Assembly (NCBI GenBank): GCA_003522105.1
Contig: DPGF01000032.1
Span: 1,737 to 20,568 of the forward strand
Source: Oscillibacter sp.
GTDB taxonomy: Bacteria > Bacillota > Clostridia > Oscillospirales > Oscillospiraceae
DNA: 18,832 bases
Direction: 5' to 3'
The notes beneath the pieces are model-generated. The model was given only the letters and a program-made list of their open reading frames with translations, searched no databases and was not told the DNA's origin. A program made the translations under genes and the position numbers. This document shows, in pieces, positions 6,728-13,875 of this stretch (position 1 is its first letter; every line of letters begins with the position of its first letter).

Positions 6728-7463
6728 ACCTTATAAAGTTCTAAATCGTGATACGATAAAGTATATCGCGATGTTTACTATGCTTCTCAACCATATTGCT
6801 ACTGTTTTTTTGACACCCGGCACATGGTTGTTTGAGCTTTTCCTTGCCATTGGATATTTTACGGCAATCACTATGATTTATTTTTTGGTAGAGGGTTATC
6901 ACTACACTCATTCAAGGAAAACATACCTATCACGCTTATTTCTCTTTGCCCTGATCTCTGAAGTTCCATACTGCTTGGCGTTTACCACAAAAGGTGTGAT
7001 AGAGTTTTATGGTCTGAATATGCTGTTTACTCTTTGCGTGTGCTTTGGGATTTTATATGTCCTCGATACAGCAAAAAGCAAACTTGCAAAAGTGTGTCTT
7101 GTAATCCTCGGAATTATCATTAGCCTTTTTTGTGATTGGGCGTTGCTGGCACCGATATTCACCTTGCTGTTTGTTTGGGCAGGAAACTCCGAATACCGTA
7201 CAAAGATTGCATTTTGCCTTTCCATATTGATTTTCGGGGCGTTTAATTTCTTGGGTGGGCTCGGGAGATTTTCTCTTGCCACAAATATGCTGTATGCTCT
7301 GCTAAGTGTAATTGGAATGGGCATGGCTGCGATTTGCATTGTATACTTCTACAATGGTAAACGCACGGAAAAGGGAAAAACATTTTCCAAATGGTTTTTC
7401 TATCTTTTTTATCCAGTTCACTTGCTCATTTTAGCTGTTTTACGACTTGTCTTTATCGGATAA
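6705..7463 (+). CDS. TraX-family multi-spanning membrane protein
   Basis: 252 residues, almost wholly hydrophobic, with about 7-8 predicted membrane segments. Family signatures are LNHIATVFL (28-36), FLVEGYHYTHSRKTYLSRL (60-78), NMLFTL (105-110) and KWFFYLFYPVHL (229-240). TraX of the F plasmid acetylates pilin; the role of chromosomal Firmicutes members is unknown, so only family membership is claimed. The gene is clearly AT-rich compared with both sides and adjoins a recombinase remnant, indicating horizontal acquisition. GGAGG (6687-6691) is 13 bp from this ATG but only 6 bp from ATG 6698, which opens a 9-codon frame (6698-6727) overlapping the start. A possible extended -10 (TG-C-TATACC, 6654-6662) lies upstream. 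Confidence 0.85.
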   Translation: MSTEISNKPYKVLNRDTIKYIAMFTMLLNHIATVFLTPGTWLFELFLAIGYFTAITMIYFLVEGYHYTHSRKTYLSRLFLFALISEVPYCLAFTTKGVIEFYGLNMLFTLCVCFGILYVLDTAKSKLAKVCLVILGIIISLFCDWALLAPIFTLLFVWAGNSEYRTKIAFCLSILIFGAFNFLGGLGRFSLATNMLYALLSVIGMGMAAICIVYFYNGKRTEKGKTFSKWFFYLFYPVHLLILAVLRLVFIG

Positions 7464-7487
7464 CTTTCCGAATATCAGCGCTTGCTC

Positions 7488-7516
7488 TTTCGCTTTTCAC
7501 CTTTTTGTGCTACAAT
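7488..7516 (+). promoter_or_regulatory. Extended -10 promoter for the lipoprotein gene
   Basis: TACAAT (7511-7516) preceded by TG-C (extended -10). A poor -35, TTTCGC (7488-7493), sits 17 bp upstream. Transcription would start near 7523, about 60 bp before the gene. Confidence 0.5.
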
Positions 7517-7583
7517 AAAGAAAATACAGGCGTCCCCATCATATCCACAACAGTCACCAATGATCGACGAGGAGGTACCAGAC

Positions 7584-9203
7584 ATGAAGCAGCATCGCAT
7601 CTTTTTTCAGGCGCTGAGCGCGCTCCTTTGCCTTGTACTCTGCACACAGCTGACAGCCTGCGGTCAAAAGGATACATTCTCTCCTGCGTCGGGCAAACGC
7701 TACGACAACAGCCTCATCACCGAGGTGCTCAGTGAGGAGGGAACATTCACCGACGAATACGATCAGGACTGGGATTACTCCTACCATATCCCGCAGCTTG
7801 AAGCCGACACGCCGGACGCTGAGAAGATCAACGCACAGATCATGACGGTCTACGGCGACGATGTACGCTCCTCGCTGGTCGACGCCGCCGTACCGAAGAT
7901 GCCGGAAACCTACTACGAGAGCGTTTCATGGCAGAGCCACTGGAATGAAAGTCTGCTGAGCCTTTCCATCAAGGCACAGTCCTGGGGCGGCATCATGACC
8001 GACTATCAGGTCTATCACTTTGACTTTGCAAGCGGCAAGCAGCTGACGAACACACAGCTGCTCGACCGCTTTGAGATCGACGAGGATAACTTCATCGCCG
8101 CCCTGCGCCGCGCCGCGGCACAGTCCTTCGACAGCATTTACGCGCCGTGGGACACGCCCGGTCTTTCGCCGGACAGCGAGAATTTTGGCTCCATGTGCAT
8201 CGAGCTTGCCTCAATGCGCGCGTGGACGATCGCAGAGGAAAACTATGAGCTGGACACGCTCCTGTTCTATCTGGACGGCGATAACAGCTTTACCGCCTTC
8301 CATCCCGTCGGCTCGGTAGCGGGCGCGGACTGGTATTATCGGGAAATGAGCGGGCAGATCGTGCTGAGCGAATGGGCGGACGGCAAAGCGCCGCGCTCCG
8401 ACTACTCCTTCGTCAGCGCTGTTCTGACCGGCGAGGGCGCGTCGGTCCGCTTCACCCGGCATGAGGACGGAATGTTCGACAGCGAGGAATATCGCCCCTA
8501 CGTCGGTTTTTCCTACAACACCGACTATCCCATCGCCGCCTGCTACGGCGAGTATCAGGACATTTTTGTCGGCACCTTCGGCAATGGGATGGCTCCCTAT
8601 GTTTTCCTGCTCACCAAGGGTGGCACAGTGGAGTATGCGGACATTTTCGGCGGCTTTGACAATGGCTTTCTCTGCTCCGGCGGCCCGCTCTACGGGCTGC
8701 ACGACATCGCCCGATTTGAAAACGGCGAGCGCGAGGGCGGGTACGAAGAGGGCTACCAGACCGTGTACGCCGTGGATCAAAACGGTGATCGCTACGACCT
8801 TGCCGGGCGCATCACGCCGATGGCAAACGCCATGCCCTTCCCCGTCACCGGTGATTGGTATGCAGAGGTTCGGCACGGTGTAGATGGCGGCGGCAGCTAT
8901 ACGAGCAGCTACTTCCTCTCTTTCAGCAAAAACGGCTTTACGAGCATCGAAAACTTCATGGAGGATATGGAGGATCTGTCCATTGACTATGGCGGCTACT
9001 GCACCTACCTTGGCATGACGGAGCAAGGCATGATCTACCTCTTTAACCTCTACAACAGCAACGGCGACGTGCGCGACGGCACATTTCTTCTCGACTTTTA
9101 CGACAGTGAGAACGACCTTCTGCGCGTCATTCCCGTCTCCGGCGTGAACCTCTTCGACGCCGCTGAGAGCGGCAGCACTACCTTCGTCCGCGCCTACGGC
9201 TAA
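7584..9203 (+). CDS. Predicted lipoprotein of unknown function with a PdaC/RsiV-like region
   Basis: 539 residues. A lipoprotein signal covers 1-25 (KQHR, hydrophobic 10-23) with lipobox LTAC and Cys26 as the lipidation site, so the protein should be anchored outside the membrane. Residues about 66-180 (YSYHIPQLEADTPDAEKINAQ, then SWQSHWNESLLSLSIKAQ, then HFDFASGKQLTNTQLL) resemble the DUF4163/DUF3298 arrangement seen in PdaC and the anti-sigma factor RsiV. The rest is rich in Gly, Tyr and Asp and not recognised. The longer frame from 7482 is rejected because GGAGG (7571-7575) is 8 bp before ATG 7584 and the signal peptide starts there. It is monocistronic: own promoter upstream, perfect terminator downstream. 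GC content returns here to that of the host. Confidence 0.8.
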   Translation: MKQHRIFFQALSALLCLVLCTQLTACGQKDTFSPASGKRYDNSLITEVLSEEGTFTDEYDQDWDYSYHIPQLEADTPDAEKINAQIMTVYGDDVRSSLVDAAVPKMPETYYESVSWQSHWNESLLSLSIKAQSWGGIMTDYQVYHFDFASGKQLTNTQLLDRFEIDEDNFIAALRRAAAQSFDSIYAPWDTPGLSPDSENFGSMCIELASMRAWTIAEENYELDTLLFYLDGDNSFTAFHPVGSVAGADWYYREMSGQIVLSEWADGKAPRSDYSFVSAVLTGEGASVRFTRHEDGMFDSEEYRPYVGFSYNTDYPIAACYGEYQDIFVGTFGNGMAPYVFLLTKGGTVEYADIFGGFDNGFLCSGGPLYGLHDIARFENGEREGGYEEGYQTVYAVDQNGDRYDLAGRITPMANAMPFPVTGDWYAEVRHGVDGGGSYTSSYFLSFSKNGFTSIENFMEDMEDLSIDYGGYCTYLGMTEQGMIYLFNLYNSNGDVRDGTFLLDFYDSENDLLRVIPVSGVNLFDAAESGSTTFVRAYG

Positions 9204-9212
9204 TTGAAATCA

Positions 9213-9256
9213 AAAGAACAATACGGAGGGTCAGAAGACCCTCCGTATTGTTCTTT
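9213..9256. terminator. Perfect 20-bp bidirectional terminator, lipoprotein / DUF1887 gene
   Basis: 9213-9232 and 9237-9256 are exact reverse complements around the loop AGAA (core ACGGAGGGTC/GACCCTCCGT), flanked by A and T runs. It separates convergent genes, and its right arm includes the first two bases of the stop codon of the minus-strand nuclease gene (9255-9257). Confidence 0.9.
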
Positions 9257-10433
9257 ATTCTGCTTTCATGATCACCTTCAGCCGGTGTACGAGCTGGCCC
9301 GTTTTGAGTTCCTCCAGATCAATGACCGCGATGCCCAGCTGGGCGGCGCGGTGACGGGCGGCAGAGTGGCAGGGTTCGGTCGTAACGATGACCGCCTTGG
9401 CACCCTTGCCGCCGAAGCGGTCGCGCAAGATGGCAAGCTCGTTGAGCGCCTCCGTTTTGATGTCGCATGCCTTGCAGCTGAGGAACAGCGGGATCACACC
9501 CCGCGCCGCCATCACGTCGATCTCGTTGGAAACGCTGCTGTGGCCCACCACGTTGTCCCAGCGCACCACGGCGCTGCTGATGACATCGTGAAAAATACCG
9601 GAGTCGAGACAGGCCTTGTAGGTGTAAAGCTCCAGAACGCTGCCCACGTCCCGCAGCCACGCCCTGGTGTTCAGGTCGCGGAAGCGGAAGGACACACGCT
9701 CGCCGGGAATAATCGTGAGCGCGCGAATGAAGTCAAGGCGTTCAAGCGCGCGCAGTGCTTCTTCGTTGGCGGTGTTCCGCGTCCCGTGCTCGCCCTTCAC
9801 GGTGTAGCCGCCCTCAATGCTGAGGGGCGGGATCTGCCCGTACTCGGAGGGCGACACCCGCTGAATATAAGAGATGATGTTCGGCCATTCCCGCCGAAAG
9901 CGCAGAAGGCAGTCGAAAAACGGGTCAAAATCCGGAAGATAGCGGGACAATACGTGGTTGTCCACCCGCCCGGGGAGCAGCGTTCCGCCCGCCATGAGGA
10001 AAAAGTCCTCGATGGAATAAAGAAGGTCACAGTGCAGATCGTCTGCGAAGGCCGCGCCGGAAATGTCGTAAAAGCTGTTTTTCTTTCGGGAATAGGTAAA
10101 GGCTGGCACGCCCTTTTGCGCAGCAAACATTCCCGCCGCGAACAGGGCGGCGTCACTGCCGCCGGTCACATCAACGGCACAGTCCGGGTATTTTTCGCCG
10201 ACGGTGACGAGCTGGCGCAGAATACGGTCCGCTTTGAACAGGCTTGATTCCAGAAAGACCAGTTCCGGATCCCAACCCCGCCGCTGAAAAAAGGCAGCGA
10301 GCTTCTCCTGCCGCGTGCGGTCCCGCACGATCTCACCGGGGCAGAGGTAGACGATGCGCTGCGGGCGGAACATATCCGGCGCCAAAATGTTTTCAATGGC
10401 GCGCTCGTCGTATAATTCGATCAAAGTATTCAT
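9255..10433 (-). CDS. DUF1887 protein: CARF sensor plus PD-(D/E)XK nuclease (Card1/Can2-like)
   Basis: 392 residues, close to characterised Card1-type nucleases (about 370). Residues 1-150 are a CARF-like Rossmann domain with DVTGGSDAALFAAG (88-101), the ligand-loop signature of the family. A middle helical or winged-helix region spans about 175-255. The C-terminal nuclease fold shows E268 (GSVLELY), NEID with D306, and PLFLSCK with K321; Ser319 takes the place of Glu in the classic ExK. Characterised relatives are activated by cyclic tetra-adenylate from type III CRISPR complexes and cut DNA or RNA. No cas gene or repeat array is in this window, so the activator here is unknown. ATG 10433 follows AAGGAAGG at 10 bp. 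The gene has its own promoter and is probably a single-gene unit. Confidence 0.85.
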   Translation of the reverse strand: MNTLIELYDERAIENILAPDMFRPQRIVYLCPGEIVRDRTRQEKLAAFFQRRGWDPELVFLESSLFKADRILRQLVTVGEKYPDCAVDVTGGSDAALFAAGMFAAQKGVPAFTYSRKKNSFYDISGAAFADDLHCDLLYSIEDFFLMAGGTLLPGRVDNHVLSRYLPDFDPFFDCLLRFRREWPNIISYIQRVSPSEYGQIPPLSIEGGYTVKGEHGTRNTANEEALRALERLDFIRALTIIPGERVSFRFRDLNTRAWLRDVGSVLELYTYKACLDSGIFHDVISSAVVRWDNVVGHSSVSNEIDVMAARGVIPLFLSCKACDIKTEALNELAILRDRFGGKGAKAVIVTTEPCHSAARHRAAQLGIAVIDLEELKTGQLVHRLKVIMKAE

Positions 10434-10462
10434 GCACCGTCTGCCTTCCTTTGTTTTTCACC

Positions 10463-10491
10463 AGTATACGGTGTTTTTCGCCAAAGCACAA
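10463..10491 (-). promoter_or_regulatory. Promoter of the DUF1887 nuclease gene
   Basis: On the minus strand TATACT (10463-10468) lies 17 bp after TTGTGC (10486-10491). The -10 is strong and the -35 weak. It sits just after the hairpin that ends the upstream gene. Confidence 0.5.
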
Positions 10492-10498
10492 TAGGCAA

Positions 10499-10530
10499 CC
10501 CGCCCGGCTTGTTGAAAAAAGCCGGGCGGG
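10499..10530. terminator. GC-rich hairpin after the FTR-like gene
   Basis: CCCGCCCGGCTT (10499-10510) pairs perfectly with AAGCCGGGCGGG (10519-10530) over an 8-base loop. It lies 54 bp beyond the stop of the minus-strand FTR-like gene. The T-rich flank is on the plus side (TGTTTTGCATTTTT), and the minus side has only a weak U-tract, so it may terminate less efficiently for the gene it follows. Confidence 0.65.
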
Positions 10531-10583
10531 TGTTTTGCATTTTTCGGTTTTCCGCTTGCAGATGTCCTGTACCGTCGTTTCTC

Positions 10584-10787
10584 TCAGTCCTGCAAGGATT
10601 TGTAGTAAAGCATGCAGTGGCAGAAGCCCTCGTAGTTCGGGTCGGCGATCTGATCTTTAAACTCCTTGCACATGCACTTGGTCTCCTCGGTGCGCTCCAC
10701 GCGGCAGGGGCAGTATCCGCCGGTGCGCTTGAGCCCTTCGCGAATGGTCTGAACGATCTCCTGGTCGGGATTGAGTTTGATTTTCAT
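10584..10787 (-). CDS. Small Fe-S/disulfide protein, ferredoxin-thioredoxin reductase catalytic-chain type
   Basis: 67 residues with three Cys-x-Cys pairs: CPC at 26-28, CMC at 38-40 and CHC at 56-58. The CPC and CHC motifs are those of the FTR catalytic beta chain, which binds a [4Fe-4S] cluster next to a redox disulfide and reduces thioredoxins with electrons from ferredoxin. Spacing differs from plant/cyanobacterial FTR: 9 residues between the first two pairs and 15 between the last two, roughly the reverse of the classic order. No FTR variable chain or thioredoxin gene is nearby, so the partner is unknown. ATG 10787 follows GAGG at 8 bp; longer upstream starts lack a site and run into the M20 gene. 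An inverted repeat at 10844-10860 lies in its promoter region. Confidence 0.85.
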   Translation of the reverse strand: MKIKLNPDQEIVQTIREGLKRTGGYCPCRVERTEETKCMCKEFKDQIADPNYEGFCHCMLYYKSLQD

Positions 10788-10843
10788 TTCCAATACCTCT
10801 TTCCTTGTGATGGCCTCATCATAGCAGGCCGCGCCGCGCCGTT

Positions 10844-10860
10844 CTGTAACAAAGTCACAG
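10844..10860. promoter_or_regulatory. Inverted repeat upstream of the FTR-like gene, possible operator
   Basis: CTGTAAC (10844-10850), AAA, GTCACAG (10854-10860): seven-base arms with one mismatch. On the minus strand a TATGAT -10 candidate (10818-10823) has no recognisable -35, and this repeat occupies or adjoins the -35 position, as an activator site might. It also lies 25 bp after the M20 gene stop, so a hairpin role is possible, but there is no U-tract. Confidence 0.35.
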
Positions 10861-10884
10861 TTTGCCGTATTTATTTCCGTTCTC

Positions 10885-12510
10885 TCACCGCAAACCGAGA
10901 ATATGGTCAATAATATGGGGAACGATCTCCACCAGGTCAGGCAGGTAAACGCGCTCGCACCACTGGTGGATCGCCCGGCAGCGCGGCCCGAGGTAAAAAA
11001 CGGGCGCGTTGAGCCGGGCAGCGGACTCAAAGGGAATGTCGTAGATCGAGGCAGGGAGTGACATCAGATTGGTGAGAAGCGCGCGCTCCTGCGCAGGAGC
11101 GATGCAGGTCATATAGCTGCCGTCTCCGATGCCGGTAAAATAAGGGATCACGGAAAGCTGCATGTGGTAGCTGCCTTCAACAACTGCGCGGACTTTTTCC
11201 GCAATGTCGCTCCCGTCCGCAGGAAGATAGGCATTGCAGACCGCGGGATAATAGGGCGGCGCGATCCCGATGACGACCATCGGCTCTTCCTCGCCGGAGC
11301 ATTCGAGCACGCGCTGAATGTACTGTATGCTCGCGTTTTGCAGCGTCAACTCGCCCTGCTCGATCTTCTCCCTCAGCAGCTGCGCCTGCGCCGTCTTCCA
11401 CGCCGGAAAATCGTCATTTTTCGCAGCCGCCATCGCCTCAAGCTCGGAGAGCAGCAGAACGCGCGGCGTGCCGCGCAGCTTTTCCGCTTCGGGCAGGAGC
11501 CCGCGCTGCATGGCAAACGCGCAGGCGGATTCATATTTCATCATCACAGATGCGACCGCCTCTTCGCAGATCGTCCGAAGGCGCTGGATCGCGCGCTCTG
11601 TTGTCTGTCCGCCGCCCAAAAAGAGCAGGTTGACGCACAACGCTGCGAGGGACGGCAGCGACACATCGTAGGTTGTCTTGAGGTCGCACATCTGCTGCAC
11701 GGCGGGCGGCGCCGAGGACAGGCCGAAGTCCTCGGTAACAAGGTCGGTATTCATGTCGATCCGCGCGGCGATCTCTGCGATCATGTGGGCAGCGTTGAGC
11801 CCCTTGAGCGGCTCGCCGCAGTGGGCAAGCTTTCCCTTCGCCACGATCACCGGAAGGACTTTCCCGATGCTGCCGTTATAAAGCATGAACTCCTTGCCCG
11901 CCAGCGGCAGCTGCGGCTCCAGAATGAGAGACGCAAGATAGTCGATGCCAAAGCGCTCTTTCAGATGCAGCAGCACATCGACCGCGCCGCGCATCCCGGC
12001 AGAGACATTTTCCTCGTCGCAGACAGCGACAAAGGCAACGCCTGTCTCCGCGTCCTCGGGCAGCGTCAGAAGGCGATAAAGGCCGATGGCAAGCCCGCCT
12101 TTCATGTCGGCCGTTGCGCGTCCGGGCAGCCAGTCGCCGCTGGCAAGCTCCTGCTGCAAGCGTTCGTCGCCAAGCTTTCGTCTCAGCATTTCCTCGCGCA
12201 GCGCGTCCGGATCCAACGCAAGCGGCTTGAGCTCACCGTAGCAGTCAGTCTCGACCGCATCGTAATGGCCGGTCAGCACCAGCACCTTGCGGCTTTTCCC
12301 CTCTTTGAGCGCCCAGACAACGCGGCGGCCGAGAAAATCTCCCGTGTCGCACAGCCCCCAGTGATCCGGATGGGCGGCAAAGTACGCGTCGCTTTCAAAG
12401 TACTCGGCAATTTTCTCCGCTGCGCGTTCCTCCTGTCTTGTTCCGGTATCGCTCTGCACCGAAACAAGATCCTTCATGATACTGAGAATGTTGATTTCTT
12501 TGGGTTGCAT
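10885..12510 (-). CDS. M20-family zinc metallohydrolase, RocB-like
   Basis: 541 residues, near the length of Bacillus RocB (about 566), a protein of the arginine-utilisation regulon with unproven chemistry. M20 metal and catalytic motifs are visible: LTGHYDAV (79-86, H82 metal, D84), GRATADMKGG (130-139, D135 bridging metals), CDEENVSAGMRG (164-175, catalytic and metal Glu), a later ILEP, and the C-terminal IHQWCERV histidine. An M20 dimerisation domain is inserted in the middle. The frame extends to 12591 but ATG 12510 has GGAGG 8 bp upstream. No arginine-pathway genes adjoin it, so a peptidase or deacylase role is equally possible. No clear terminator follows. Confidence 0.87.
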   Translation of the reverse strand: MQPKEINILSIMKDLVSVQSDTGTRQEERAAEKIAEYFESDAYFAAHPDHWGLCDTGDFLGRRVVWALKEGKSRKVLVLTGHYDAVETDCYGELKPLALDPDALREEMLRRKLGDERLQQELASGDWLPGRATADMKGGLAIGLYRLLTLPEDAETGVAFVAVCDEENVSAGMRGAVDVLLHLKERFGIDYLASLILEPQLPLAGKEFMLYNGSIGKVLPVIVAKGKLAHCGEPLKGLNAAHMIAEIAARIDMNTDLVTEDFGLSSAPPAVQQMCDLKTTYDVSLPSLAALCVNLLFLGGGQTTERAIQRLRTICEEAVASVMMKYESACAFAMQRGLLPEAEKLRGTPRVLLLSELEAMAAAKNDDFPAWKTAQAQLLREKIEQGELTLQNASIQYIQRVLECSGEEEPMVVIGIAPPYYPAVCNAYLPADGSDIAEKVRAVVEGSYHMQLSVIPYFTGIGDGSYMTCIAPAQERALLTNLMSLPASIYDIPFESAARLNAPVFYLGPRCRAIHQWCERVYLPDLVEIVPHIIDHILGLR

Positions 12511-12620
12511 CGATCGCACCTCCGCATCAGCCTCCTTGCGTCTTTTGCGCCGGCATCGGCGCGAAAGGCGGGCAAAAATAATGAAAAGCATCAGGAACCA
12601 GACGGTCTCTTATTGCCTCC

Positions 12621-12650
12621 ATTATGCGCACAGTGTCAGTAAAATTGCAA
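12621..12650 (-). promoter_or_regulatory. Candidate promoter of the M20 hydrolase gene
   Basis: On the minus strand TTGCAA (12645-12650), an 18-bp spacer and CATAAT (12621-12626), about 110 bp before the gene. The -10 matches five of six bases and the -35 four. Confidence 0.45.
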
Positions 12651-12694
12651 TATCATTTTGTTTTTTCCCAAAACGCACATCAAGAATGTTTGAA

Positions 12695-12723
12695 TTGACA
12701 TACGCCGCAAAATTTTTTATACT
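12695..12723 (+). promoter_or_regulatory. Strong vegetative promoter of degV
   Basis: A perfect TTGACA (12695-12700), 17 bp and TATACT (12718-12723). Transcription would start near 12730, giving a leader of about 50 bases. Confidence 0.85.
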
Positions 12724-12780
12724 GGCTTTGAAGTATTCTTCAAAATGATTACTATCATCAGACGGGAAAGGATTGGTACT

Positions 12781-13665
12781 ATGCCAAACTATATCATCGC
12801 CACATCTTCCACCTCTGATCTCACGAGGGACTATCTGGAAAAGCACAGCATTCCCTTCATCAGCTACAGCTACACGATCGGCGACAAGCTGTATGAAGAC
12901 GACTGCCGCGAGGAATCGCGCGCTGCCGTATATCAGGGCATGCGCAACAACGGAGATCTGCTCAAGACCTCCATGATCAACGAATATATCTACTGCGACT
13001 TCTTCGATTCCCTGCTCGATACCGGCAAGGACGTCATCTTCCTCGATATGTCCAAGAAGATGTCCGTATCCTATGAAAAGGCGCTGCTCGGCGCGCAGAT
13101 GGCGCGCGAAAAGCACCCCGACCGCAGGATCTATGTGATGGACACGCTCTGCATCTCCGGCGGCCTCGGCCTTCTGGTCGAGAGCATGGTCGCGCGCATG
13201 GAAGAGGGCATGGACTATGACGAGGTCATTGCGTGGGGCGAAGCGCACAAGCTCAAGATCGCCCACCGCTTCACCGTGGACGATCTCAACTACCTCAAGG
13301 CCGGCGGCCGCGTTTCCAACGCCTCGGCGCTGGTCGGCTCTCTCCTCTCGGTCAAGCCCGTTCTGTACGTGCCCGACGGCGGCACGCTCGACGTTGCCAA
13401 GAAGGTACGCGGCAGAAAGGCTGCGCTCGCAGAGATCCTGCGCGGCATTAAAGACGACCTCAAGGAGGTCGACACCAAGGGCCTTACGATGCATATTCTC
13501 AATGCCGACTGCCTTGCCGACGCCGAGCATGTGCGCGATGAAGTTCGCGCCGCGTTCCCGGACATGGGCGAGATCACCATCAGCAACCTTGGCGTTGTCA
13601 TCGGCGCGCACTGCGGCCCTGGCCTTCTCACGGTCTTCTACTTCTGCAACGGCAGAAAGCCGTAA
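12781..13665 (+). CDS. degV: DegV family fatty-acid-binding protein
   Basis: 294 residues, typical for the family. DegV/FakB proteins bind a single fatty acid between two alpha/beta domains; FakB presents it to the kinase FakA for phosphorylation and phospholipid synthesis, but no fakA is nearby. Motifs: SSTSDLT (9-15), KTSMIN (62-67, the ligand-facing Ser/Thr), VMDTLCISGGLGLLV (119-133), DDLNYLKAGGRVSNASALVG (167-186), LLSVKPVL (188-195) and the C-terminal GAHCGPGLL (275-283). ATG 12781 is chosen over the one at 12745 because AAAGGA lies 8 bp upstream and the fold starts at once. It stands alone, divergent from the M20 gene. Confidence 0.93.
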   Translation: MPNYIIATSSTSDLTRDYLEKHSIPFISYSYTIGDKLYEDDCREESRAAVYQGMRNNGDLLKTSMINEYIYCDFFDSLLDTGKDVIFLDMSKKMSVSYEKALLGAQMAREKHPDRRIYVMDTLCISGGLGLLVESMVARMEEGMDYDEVIAWGEAHKLKIAHRFTVDDLNYLKAGGRVSNASALVGSLLSVKPVLYVPDGGTLDVAKKVRGRKAALAEILRGIKDDLKEVDTKGLTMHILNADCLADAEHVRDEVRAAFPDMGEITISNLGVVIGAHCGPGLLTVFYFCNGRKP

Positions 13666-13697
13666 GTAAAAAAACTGTATCCCCAAAATGACAAAAA

Positions 13698-13727
13698 GAG
13701 GGCTTTCACGGTGTCGTGAAAGCCCTC
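13698..13727 (+). terminator. Hairpin terminator after degV
   Basis: GAGGGCTTTCACG (13698-13710) and CGTGAAAGCCCTC (13715-13727) pair perfectly around GTGT. The following T-run is short (AACATTTT), but the A-run before the stem would give a U-tract on the minus strand. Confidence 0.75.
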
Positions 13728-13771
13728 AACATTTTAATGATACCCCAGCATTGCATAGAAGTCAATTGTCT

Positions 13772-13785
13772 CTTGCACGTGCAAG
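13772..13785. repeat. Perfect 14-bp palindrome
   Basis: CTTGCACGTGCAAG is its own reverse complement. It has no loop, so it looks more like a protein-binding dyad than a hairpin. It lies about 55 bp before the promoter-like pair at 13841. Confidence 0.5.
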
Positions 13786-13840
13786 CATCATTTCATTGTT
13801 ATGCCCAATTATTTGCAGGAAACCTTGTTCCTTCCTTGCA

Positions 13841-13869
13841 TTGATTTTCAGGTCGCCCCGTGCTATCTT
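13841..13869 (+). promoter_or_regulatory. Candidate promoter of a small RNA
   Basis: TTGATT (13841-13846), 17 bp and TATCTT (13864-13869), four of six matches in each box. Transcription would start near 13876. No coding frame with a ribosome binding site follows, but a strong terminator lies about 95 bp downstream. Confidence 0.45.
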
Positions 13870-13875
13870 ATAGAT

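Noticed and set aside
6235..7600. Integration of an element into the 3' end of tRNA-Pro
   Set aside because: No second copy of the tRNA 3' end was found downstream, and the remnant is a serine recombinase, which does not usually use tRNA ends.
9204..10247. Open frame of 347 codons on the plus strand
   Set aside because: It lies opposite the DUF1887 nuclease gene, whose frame has recognisable motifs. The opposite frame has none, and starts within a terminator.
9255..10860. A CRISPR array or cas genes near the CARF nuclease
   Set aside because: No regularly spaced repeats and no Cas-like reading frames were seen on either strand in the window.
10844..10860. A CRP/FNR box upstream of the FTR-like gene
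   Set aside because: The arms resemble TGTGA/TCACA but the spacing is five bases, not six, and no regulator gene is nearby. It is kept only as an unassigned dyad.
11164..12642. Open frame of 492 codons on the plus strand
   Set aside because: It is opposite the M20 hydrolase, which has all its metal motifs. The plus frame is rich in Arg, His and Gln, as mirrored GC-rich genes are.
12622..13686. Open frame of 354 codons on the minus strand
   Set aside because: It mirrors degV exactly and would run over the degV promoter; no start signal.
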